This document shows, piece after piece, positions 18,109 through 25,734 of a stretch of DNA of 64,000 bases. The stretch lies in NCBI GenBank assembly GCA_965115815.1, contig OZ220465.1, positions 1,054,001-1,118,000 of the forward strand. Direction: 5' to 3'. Every line of letters begins with the position of its first letter. Within the stretch, counting starts at the first letter, position 1. Both the position numbers and the translations under genes were made by a program. The stretch comes from VXPW01 sp965115815. GTDB taxonomy: Bacteria; Pseudomonadota; Alphaproteobacteria; TMED109. The notes beneath the pieces are model-generated. The model saw only the letters and a list, made by a program, of their open reading frames with translations. It made no database searches and was not told the origin of the DNA.

Positions 18109-18558
18109 ATGCGCTATTTCGACACCAGTTTCCTCGTTCCCCTCATCCTTCCCGAGGCCACCAGCGAATCGGTCGCGGCGTTCTTCGCGGTTTTGCCGCC
18201 GGACGATCTGGCGGTCAGCCATTGGACGCGGGTCGAGTTCGCCTCGCTGCTTGCCCGTGAGGCGCGCATGGGCCATCTGAACGCCGCGAGCGTACGGAAG
18301 GCGGGGACGCGATTCGAGGCGTTGGTCGAAGAGTCCTTTATCGCCTTGCTGCCGAACCGTGACGACTTCGATCAGGCTCAGGACTGGCTTGGCCGTTTCG
18401 AGACCGGGCTGAGGGCCGGAGATGCACTGCACCTTGCCGTTGCGGGCAACCGCGGGGCGGCGGCAATCCACAGCCTGGACAAGCGCATGGTCGCGGCGGG
18501 GAAGGCGCTGGGTCTGCCGACGAGCGCCGCAATCCACCTTCCGGGTCATGGCGATTGA
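18109..18558 (+). CDS. VapC-type PIN-domain toxin (149 aa)
   Basis: This is a PIN-domain ribonuclease, the toxin partner of the Phd-type antitoxin. The acidic metal-binding residues expected for the fold are visible: D5 in MRYFDTSFLV, E43 in RVEFASL, D105 in RAGDALHLA and D124 in HSLDKRM. Length is normal for the family. Such toxins usually cleave tRNA or rRNA when the antitoxin is degraded. The last codon overlaps a possible TTG start of the helicase gene, so the pair may be transcribed with the defence operon. This would couple loss of the island to toxicity; that role is inference. Confidence 0.9.
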   Translation: MRYFDTSFLVPLILPEATSESVAAFFAVLPPDDLAVSHWTRVEFASLLAREARMGHLNAASVRKAGTRFEALVEESFIALLPNRDDFDQAQDWLGRFETGLRAGDALHLAVAGNRGAAAIHSLDKRMVAAGKALGLPTSAAIHLPGHGD

Positions 18559-18566
18559 CAGTTTCG

Positions 18567-21500
18567 ATGAGCGACCCGCCCCCCATTCGTGACGGACAGA
18601 TTCTGACCGGCGCCCTGTTCAACGAGCCGATGCGGGTCGAGACCGTGCGCGTGAACGGCGCCGATTCTTGGGTCACGGGCCTGGTCGGAACGCGGACGGA
18701 GCGCTTCCGCAGTGTCGCTCTCACCAGCGACGATATCGCCGGCCTCACAATTTCGGGCTCTGCGATGTCCTACGATGGCGACGGCCGCCTGCTCCGGCTC
18801 GGTCTGAAGGCCCATGCGCTCGGCATCGCCCACGAGTTCGATCCGTATTTCGGCCTTTCGATCTCTCGCGTGGACCCGCTGCCGCACCAGCTCGAAGCCG
18901 TCTACGAGCACCTGCTCAAGCTGTCGACCGTCCGGTTCCTGCTCGCCGACGACGCCGGCGCGGGCAAGACGATCATGGCCGGTCTGCTGGTGCGCGAGCT
19001 CAAGCTGCGCGGACTGGCGGAGCGCATTCTCGTCGTCTGCCCGGCAAACCTGACCTTCCAGTGGCAGCGGGAACTGCGGGAGAAGTTCGACGAGAAGTTC
19101 TTGGTGCTCAAAGGCGGCGATATCCGCGACCAGTTCGGCGTCAACCAGTGGCTGGAGCAGCCACAGATTCTCACCTCCCTCGACCTTGCGAAACGGAACG
19201 ACATCCTGCCCGGTTTGCGCCAGGTGGATTGGGATCTGGTGATCGTCGACGAGGCGCACCGCATGTCCTGGTCGCCGCCGGCCGGGAAGACCGCGCGCTA
19301 CGCCCTCGGCGAACTGCTCCGCGACCGTGCCGACCACATCCTCCTGCTGACCGCGACGCCGCACAAGGGCGACCCGCAGAACTTCACCCGGTTCCTGCAA
19401 CTTCTCGACCGCGACGCCTATGCCGACGTCAAGTCCATTCGCGAGGCGATGGCCCAGCGTCGGGCGCCGTTCTACCTGCGGCGCACCAAGGAGGCGATGG
19501 TCTATTTTCCGGAGCGCCAGTCGAACGGCGAATGGCAGGCGCGCCCGGTATTCACCCAGCGTATTCCCCGCACGGTCGGGTTCGTGATCGACGATGCCGA
19601 ACTGGAATTGTACAAGAAGATCACCCGCTTCGTGAAACGGCAGAGCAGGAAGGCGGCGGATCAGGGGGACGATCCGCGAGCCCGCGCCGTCGGCTTCCTG
19701 ATGGCGCTCTACCAGAGGCGCCTCGCCTCCAGCACCTGCGCGATGCGCCGCTCGCTCGAGAACCGGGCGAGACGCTTGGAAGAAGGGTTGAAGCGGGCGC
19801 AGACCATGGCGCAATCGGCGCCGACCGTCCTCCCTGACCCGGAAGAGATCGAGGAAATGGAGGAGGCGGAGCGCGAGCGCCTCGAAGCCCTGCTCGACGC
19901 GGTCACCCTGGTCGGCAACGCTGAACAGGTGCGCGCCGAGATCGACGAGTTGCGTCAGCTTGCGGAGGGCGCACGGACCGTCGAGCAGGCCGGCGCCGAG
20001 GCCAAGCTCGCCCGGCTCAAGGGGATCCTGAAGCAGGAGGGATTCTTCGACCGCCCGGACCAGCGCCTGCTCCTGTTCACGGAGTTCCGGGACACGCTCG
20101 GCTACCTCATGGACCGCCTCAAGGCCTGGGGCTTCGCGGTCGGCTGCATCCACGGCGGCATGAAGCCCGGTTCCCGGGACGAGCCGGGCACCCGCCTGCA
20201 CACCGAACAGCAGTTCCGGGAAGGCGACATCCAGATTCTCGTCGCGACGGAAGCGGCGGGCGAGGGCATCAACCTCCAGTGCTGCCACATCCTGTTCAAC
20301 TACGACATCCCCTGGAACCCCAACCGTCTCGAACAGCGCATGGGCCGCATCCACCGCTACGGCCAGTGCGAAGACTGCCTGATCTTCAATTTCGTCGCGA
20401 CGAACACCATCGAAGGGCGTGTACTCGAACGGCTGATGACCAAGCTGCAGGAGATCCGCGACGCGCTGGACGACGACGCCGTGTTCAACGTGGTCGGAGA
20501 AATCCTGCCGGCCGCACAGATCGAGCGCGTGCTGCGGGACTATTACGCAGGCAGGCTGGGGGACGCCGATCTCGAAGATCGCATATTGAGGGATGTGGAC
20601 GCGGGCCGGTTCCGGGCGATCTGCCAGACGGCTCTCGAAGGCCTCGCCACGAGAAAGCTCAACCTCGACATGCTGGTCGAGCGCCAAGCGAAAGCGCAGG
20701 AACAGCGTGTTGTGCCGGAGGACATTGCGCGTTTCATGCAGGAATGCGCCAGGGGCGCTGCTCTGACGCTGAAGCCTGTGGGAGGTCTGGTCCATGCGTT
20801 CGATCCGGGGCGGACGCCGCCCGCCCTGAGGAAATACGAGCGCGCCGCCGACTGGAAGCTCCCGCAACTTGCGGCGCGCTACCCGCGCCTGTCAACGGAC
20901 AGAGAGACGGCCGATGCAAACAACCTCGAATGGGTCACGCCCGGTCATCCACTGTTCGAGGCGCTGCGCCGGCGCGGCCTCGAAGCCGCAGAAGGCGTCT
21001 TTGCCCGAGGCGCTTGCTTCCATTCCCTGAACCATGATGCGCCGGCACGATTCGATGTCTACCGGGCGAAAGCCGTGGACGGTCTGGGCCGCAGCGTACG
21101 TGAACGGCTGTTCGCGGTCGAACTGGCGGCTGACGGCGGACCACGGCTGCGGGAACTGCAGTTCCTGGGAGACCTGATCCCCGCTGCCGTTCCGCAGGCG
21201 CGCCCCGCCGTGGCGTCTCTGCCGGAGGCCAGAGGCTGGCTTTACGAAGCCGCGCTGGTGCCGTTTCTCGAAGAGGTCCGGTCGGAGCACGCGGCCGAGG
21301 TCGCGCGCGTCGCCGAGCATGTCGAGCTGTCCCTCACCGAGGTGCTGCTCCGCGCCGACGAAGAGATCGGCCGCGCCGACGAAGATGCAAACGAAGGTGT
21401 TGTCGGCGCCGAAGGGCGCCTTGCCCAAGCCGAAGCGCGCCATGCCGAAGTGCTGGCTCGGCGCGAACGACGTCGCGAGGAACTGGAACGGGAACGCGCC

Positions 21501-22004
21501 GTGACGTTGCAGGGGGTCGAACGGCTGGCAAGCGCCCTGATCCTGCCCCATCCCGAGCGCGGGGCCCCGGAGGTCCGGCGGTTGCGCCCGAATCCGGAGA
21601 CCGAGATGACCGCGATGCGGGTGGTCATGGAGTTCGAAACGGCGCGGGGATGCCGGGTCGATGACGTGCATGAGCAGAATCTCGGCTACGACATCACCAG
21701 CCTCGACTTGCAATCCGGCGAGCTTCGCCTGATCGAGATCAAGGGGCTCGCCGCCACGAGCGGCAGCATTTTGCTGACCCCGAACGAGCGCCGGGTCGCC
21801 GAAGACCGGCGCGACTGCTACTGGCTCTATGTGGTGACCGATTGCGCCGGCGCTCCCCGGCTTCAGGAGCCGGTCCCGGATCCGGCCCGGTTCCCGTGGC
21901 ACGAAGTCACCAAGGTGCAGCACTACTGGCTCGATGTGAATGCGATGACGGAACCCATGACGCTGAGTGAGGACGCAGCGCCGCATGGGGGAGCGGACGG
22001 ATGA
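18567..22004 (+). CDS. SNF2-type helicase with C-terminal DUF3883 (defence operon)
   Basis: This is a large superfamily 2 DNA translocase/helicase. Motif I (DDAGAGKTIMAG, about residue 126), motif II (VDEAHRMSW, about 227), motif III (LTATPHKG) and the C-terminal RecA lobe (ATEAAGEGINLQCC, QRMGRIHRYGQ) are all intact. Residues about 1015-1130 match DUF3883, with EIKGLAATSGSILLTPNE and CYWLYVVTD, a nuclease-like fold often fused to defence helicases. The ATG at 18567 is preferred over the TTG at 18555, which overlaps the toxin stop. The stop overlaps the methyltransferase start by four bases. It resembles the DISARM helicase in type, but the partner genes differ from DISARM. Confidence 0.9.
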   Translation: MSDPPPIRDGQILTGALFNEPMRVETVRVNGADSWVTGLVGTRTERFRSVALTSDDIAGLTISGSAMSYDGDGRLLRLGLKAHALGIAHEFDPYFGLSISRVDPLPHQLEAVYEHLLKLSTVRFLLADDAGAGKTIMAGLLVRELKLRGLAERILVVCPANLTFQWQRELREKFDEKFLVLKGGDIRDQFGVNQWLEQPQILTSLDLAKRNDILPGLRQVDWDLVIVDEAHRMSWSPPAGKTARYALGELLRDRADHILLLTATPHKGDPQNFTRFLQLLDRDAYADVKSIREAMAQRRAPFYLRRTKEAMVYFPERQSNGEWQARPVFTQRIPRTVGFVIDDAELELYKKITRFVKRQSRKAADQGDDPRARAVGFLMALYQRRLASSTCAMRRSLENRARRLEEGLKRAQTMAQSAPTVLPDPEEIEEMEEAERERLEALLDAVTLVGNAEQVRAEIDELRQLAEGARTVEQAGAEAKLARLKGILKQEGFFDRPDQRLLLFTEFRDTLGYLMDRLKAWGFAVGCIHGGMKPGSRDEPGTRLHTEQQFREGDIQILVATEAAGEGINLQCCHILFNYDIPWNPNRLEQRMGRIHRYGQCEDCLIFNFVATNTIEGRVLERLMTKLQEIRDALDDDAVFNVVGEILPAAQIERVLRDYYAGRLGDADLEDRILRDVDAGRFRAICQTALEGLATRKLNLDMLVERQAKAQEQRVVPEDIARFMQECARGAALTLKPVGGLVHAFDPGRTPPALRKYERAADWKLPQLAARYPRLSTDRETADANNLEWVTPGHPLFEALRRRGLEAAEGVFARGACFHSLNHDAPARFDVYRAKAVDGLGRSVRERLFAVELAADGGPRLRELQFLGDLIPAAVPQARPAVASLPEARGWLYEAALVPFLEEVRSEHAAEVARVAEHVELSLTEVLLRADEEIGRADEDANEGVVGAEGRLAQAEARHAEVLARRERRREELERERAVTLQGVERLASALILPHPERGAPEVRRLRPNPETEMTAMRVVMEFETARGCRVDDVHEQNLGYDITSLDLQSGELRLIEIKGLAATSGSILLTPNERRVAEDRRDCYWLYVVTDCAGAPRLQEPVPDPARFPWHEVTKVQHYWLDVNAMTEPMTLSEDAAPHGGADG

Positions 22005-24979
22005 TCCTCCGGCAATGCAAGCGTCTGGCGGAGGTGGATTTTCCGATCGCGGCGGTGTCGCGCCATGCGGTGCGCGAGAAGTCGATTCGCCACGGCCACC
22101 CCTCGACGCTGCATCTGTGGTGGGGGCGGCGGCCGCTGGCTTCCTCGCGGGCCATGCTACTGGCGCTCCTGCTGCCGGATCCCTGCGACTCTCACTGTCC
22201 GGAAAGCTTCAAGGAAGCGGCGCGCAAACAGCTGCCGACGGTCGGTTGCGGGTGCGGGAAAACGGACCCGGATCTCCGGCGCGGCCTGCTGAAGTTCGTT
22301 GCCGGCTTCGCCAACTGGGACAGCAGCGCAGATCGCACTTGGCTGGGGGCGGGCCGAGTCCTCGTCAGGGCCGCCCATGGAGAAGAACCGCCCCTGGTGG
22401 TGGATCCGTTTGCCGGGGGCGGCTCGATCCCGCTGGAGGCGTTGCGGCTCGGCTGCGAGACGTTCGCCAGCGATCTCAACCCGGTCGCCTGCCTGATCCT
22501 CAAGATGATGCTGGAGGACATCCCGCGCCACGGCCCCGAACTGGCTGACGCGTTGCGCAAGGCGGGTGCTGAAATCCGGCGGCAGGCTGAACGGGAGCTG
22601 GCCGATCTCTATCCCGAAGACCCCGACGGGGCGACGCCGATTGCCTTCCTGTGGGCGCGCACGGTGCGTTGCGAGGCGCCGGACTGCGGCGCCGAAATCC
22701 CGCTCATGCGCTCGTTCTGGTTGTGCCGGAAGGCCAAACGAAAGCGGGCCCTGCGGCATCTCGTCGAACGGCTCGAAGGCATGCCGCCTCGTGTGGTGTT
22801 CGAAGTATTCGAACCGGAAGCCGACAGCGAAGTGCGCGGCGGGACGGTGACGCGCGCCAGGGCAACGTGTCTCTGCTGCGGCGCGGTCCTGCCGCCGGAA
22901 CGGGTTCGCACTCAACTCGCCGCCCAGCGGGGCGGCGCCGACGTGATCTTCGATGCGGAGGGCAATCGGGTTGGCGGCGCGCGGATGACGGCGGTGGTGT
23001 TCCTCCGGACCGACAAGGCGGGAAGGCACTATCGTCTTCCGGGCGATGCGGATTATGCGGCGGTGCGCAAGGCGCAGGAGAGGGTGGCCGGAATCCTGGA
23101 AGACTGGGAGCGTGGCGGCAAGCAGGGCCTGTGTCCGATACCCGATGAACCCCTGCCGCCCATCGGCACGCTGGGCTTCCGAGTCCAGCGCTACGGGATG
23201 CTCCGGTGGGGCGACCTGTTCACCGCCCGGCAGAAGGCGGTGCTGGTGGAGTTGAGTCAGTTACTGGAAAAATCATTAAGAAGCAGCCATGTTATTCTTG
23301 CACTTGAATTGGCAACTTCACGCTTTATGGATGATTTCTCATCTCTTGTGCGCTGGATGGACAGAGAAACTCCATCCGCAACATATACCTTGCAAGCATT
23401 GCCGATAAAGTGGGACTTTTGTGAGATTTTCCCCTTCGACAAAGCGTCATGGAGTCTGAAGAGTTCGGTAGAATGGGTAACTCTCGTCGTCAAAAGGCTG
23501 CCAAAGTGGTTACGGTCTGGTCAAATCCAGCTCGCCAATGCGACTGACCATCCGCTACCCGACCAATCGGCCAATGTCTGGTTTACCGATCCCCCCTACT
23601 ACGATGCGATACCCTACTCTGATCTTTCTGATTTTTTCTTTGTCTGGCTCAAACGCACGCTGCTAGATAATCCACTACTGAACGCTCCCTTCGATCCGAA
23701 TAACGTACTCTCTCCCAAAACGGCAGAAGCTGTGCAAGATGAGACCAAACAGGTGGACGGCCGCCCCAAGGACCGCGAATGGTTCGAGGACACGATGGGG
23801 AAGGCCTTCGCCGAGGGGCGGCGCGTTCTGGCCGAGGACGGCATCGGTTCCGTCGTGTTCGCCCACAAGACCACCGAGGGCTGGGAAGCTCTGCTCTCTG
23901 GCATGATCCGGGGCGGCTGGACCATCACGGGATCGTGGCCCATCGCTACGGAGAGGCTGGGGAGGCCGCGGTCTCAAGACTCCGCCGCTCTCGCGACCAG
24001 CGTCCATCTTGTCTGCCGCCCGCGCCCGGCGGATGCCCCGGTTGGCGAGTGGGCGGAGGTGCTCAAGGAACTGCCCCTGCGGGTTTCCGGCTGGATGGCG
24101 CGGCTGCAGGGCGAGGGTGTGCGCGGCGCCGATCTCGTGTTCGCCTGCATCGGTCCCGCCCTAGAAATCTTCAGCCGCTATCCCGCCGTAGAGACTGCCG
24201 AAGGTCGAGTGATCGGCCTGCCGGCGTACTTGGAGAAAGTCTGGGAGGTGGTGGGGCGTGCGGCGCTCGAACAGGTGCTGGGCACGGCGGAGACCCTCTC
24301 TGCCCGTGACGGCATGGCCGGGACGCTGGAGGAAGATGCCCGCCTGACCGCCCTCTTTCTGTGGGCGTTTCAGGGCACGAACGAAATGCAGGTCAGCGGC
24401 CCGGACGATGCCGCGCCCTCCGAACTAGACGATGCCCTCGAAGAAGATGTCGCCAAGGCAACCGCCGGTGGATTCCGCTTGCCGTTCGATGTCGTGCGGC
24501 GCTTCTCCCAGCCCATGGGCATCGATCTCGATCACTGGACCGGGCGGGTGATCGCCCAGGAGAAAGGCATCGTCCGGCTGCTTCCGGTTGCGGAACGTGC
24601 GAAGACGCTGCTCGGCGTCGACGACGCCCCGAACGTCCCCGAATGGGCCGAGACCGGCGCGAATGTCGAAGTACAGCCCACGCTGTTTCCCGAGCTTGAT
24701 CCGCCGCCGGACGCGGTGCGGCCAAGGCGGGCGGGACACACCGATTTCGGTTCGGATTTCGATCTGCGATCACCGGCTGCGACGGTCCTGGACCGCGTTC
24801 ATGCGGCCATGCTGCTGCAGGTGAGCGGGCATTCGAACGCCTTGCGGACATGGATCGTTTCCGAGCAGGAGCGCGGGCCGGACTTCCTGCGCCTCGCCAA
24901 CGCGCTTTCCGCCCTCTACCCGTGGGGTAGCCGCGAGAAACGGATCCTGGATGCCATGCTCCTGGCAGTGCCGAGGTGA
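22001..24979 (+). CDS. DUF1156 DNA adenine methyltransferase (defence operon)
   Basis: The N-terminus (PIAAVSRHAVREKSIRHGHPSTLHLWWGRRP) is the DUF1156 signature. A SAM-binding motif, DPFAGGGSIPLEALRLG, starts near residue 133. A catalytic DPPYYDAIPYSDLSDFF motif at about residue 529 indicates an N6-adenine or N4-cytosine enzyme. Four cysteines around CEAPDCGAE and CLCCGAVLPPE suggest a zinc ribbon in between. At 992 residues it is typical for the family. The start overlaps the helicase stop (ATGA). The stretch 23255-23760 is markedly AT-richer than the rest of the gene. The likely role is to mark self DNA for the defence system. Confidence 0.9.
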   Translation: MILRQCKRLAEVDFPIAAVSRHAVREKSIRHGHPSTLHLWWGRRPLASSRAMLLALLLPDPCDSHCPESFKEAARKQLPTVGCGCGKTDPDLRRGLLKFVAGFANWDSSADRTWLGAGRVLVRAAHGEEPPLVVDPFAGGGSIPLEALRLGCETFASDLNPVACLILKMMLEDIPRHGPELADALRKAGAEIRRQAERELADLYPEDPDGATPIAFLWARTVRCEAPDCGAEIPLMRSFWLCRKAKRKRALRHLVERLEGMPPRVVFEVFEPEADSEVRGGTVTRARATCLCCGAVLPPERVRTQLAAQRGGADVIFDAEGNRVGGARMTAVVFLRTDKAGRHYRLPGDADYAAVRKAQERVAGILEDWERGGKQGLCPIPDEPLPPIGTLGFRVQRYGMLRWGDLFTARQKAVLVELSQLLEKSLRSSHVILALELATSRFMDDFSSLVRWMDRETPSATYTLQALPIKWDFCEIFPFDKASWSLKSSVEWVTLVVKRLPKWLRSGQIQLANATDHPLPDQSANVWFTDPPYYDAIPYSDLSDFFFVWLKRTLLDNPLLNAPFDPNNVLSPKTAEAVQDETKQVDGRPKDREWFEDTMGKAFAEGRRVLAEDGIGSVVFAHKTTEGWEALLSGMIRGGWTITGSWPIATERLGRPRSQDSAALATSVHLVCRPRPADAPVGEWAEVLKELPLRVSGWMARLQGEGVRGADLVFACIGPALEIFSRYPAVETAEGRVIGLPAYLEKVWEVVGRAALEQVLGTAETLSARDGMAGTLEEDARLTALFLWAFQGTNEMQVSGPDDAAPSELDDALEEDVAKATAGGFRLPFDVVRRFSQPMGIDLDHWTGRVIAQEKGIVRLLPVAERAKTLLGVDDAPNVPEWAETGANVEVQPTLFPELDPPPDAVRPRRAGHTDFGSDFDLRSPAATVLDRVHAAMLLQVSGHSNALRTWIVSEQERGPDFLRLANALSALYPWGSREKRILDAMLLAVPR

Positions 24980-25090
24980 CATCATGAAGATCCGGACCAC
25001 CGAACGACTATCCACAGGTCTGTCGGCACCGCGAGAACGGGCCGGCGGCAAGCCTCGTCCGGCGGGGACGGAGACCGGGAACGGACATCA

Positions 25091-25363
25091 ATGGAGACCG
25101 GAAGCATGACCGAAGAAACCGAACTGCTGGACCGCATCACCGTGCGGGCCGATGTCTTCGGCGGCAAGCCCATCATCCGCGACATGCGCATCGCGGTGGA
25201 GCATGTCCTGGGCAAGCTGGCGGCGGGCGACAGCGCGGAAACCATCCTCGGCGAGTATCCGTTTCTCGAGCCTGAGGACATCCGGGCCTGTCTGGTCTTC
25301 GCCTATCGTTCCCTGGTCGGAGAGCGCGTCCATGACCGCATTTCCCTGCGACCGGCTTCGTGA
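25091..25363 (+). CDS. DUF433 antitoxin-like protein
   Basis: This 90-residue protein matches DUF433: RITVRADVFGGKPIIRDMRIAVEHVLGKLAAGDS and EDIRACLVFAYR are the family core, a winged-helix-like DNA-binding domain. DUF433 proteins are typically the antitoxins of DUF5615/VapC45-type toxins, and such a gene follows with a four-base overlap (GTGA). An alternative start is the ATG at 25106. It sits 111 bases after the methyltransferase and inside the defence operon. The pair therefore separates the methyltransferase and ATPase genes. Whether the pair serves the defence system or is a passenger is unknown. Confidence 0.85.
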   Translation: METGSMTEETELLDRITVRADVFGGKPIIRDMRIAVEHVLGKLAAGDSAETILGEYPFLEPEDIRACLVFAYRSLVGERVHDRISLRPAS

Positions 25364-25734
25364 AGTTCCTGCTCGATGTCTGCGTGGCGTCGCGGATCCT
25401 GCACCGCACCCTGACCGACCTCGGGCACGATGTGCGGTCGGCTCGCGACGGATATGCGAACGCCTCGGACGAGGCGCTGCTCGCCGTCGCCCACCATGAA
25501 GACCGGGTGCTCGTCACCGAGGACAAGGACTTCGGCGAGCTCGTGTTCCTGCGCGGACTGCCGCATCCGTGCATCGTACGGCTGGACGGATGGACCGCTG
25601 CAGAGGAGGCGGCAGTCATGCGGAACCTGATCGAGCGCCACGGGGTCGCGATGCGCAAGGGCACGATGATCGTGATCTCCGGCCGGCGCGTGCGGATTCG
25701 TTCGGTGAGAACGGTGGAAGGCAGCCATGACTAG
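25360..25734 (+). CDS. DUF5615 PIN-like toxin (VapC45-type)
   Basis: This 124-residue protein starts at a GTG that overlaps the DUF433 stop. It has the DUF5615 layout: MKFLLDVCVA with an N-terminal acidic residue, LGHDVRSARD, and VLVTEDKDFGELVF with the central acidic pair. The fold is PIN-like, suggesting an RNase toxin neutralised by the DUF433 protein. The last codons overlap the start of the DUF499 gene (ATG at 25727), so the toxin is translationally tied to the defence ATPase. The catalytic residues look intact. Its substrate is unknown. Confidence 0.85.
   Translation: MKFLLDVCVASRILHRTLTDLGHDVRSARDGYANASDEALLAVAHHEDRVLVTEDKDFGELVFLRGLPHPCIVRLDGWTAAEEAAVMRNLIERHGVAMRKGTMIVISGRRVRIRSVRTVEGSHD

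Noticed and set aside
18546..20867. Minus-strand frame of 773 codons
   Set aside because: It is antisense to the helicase, whose motifs are complete on the plus strand.
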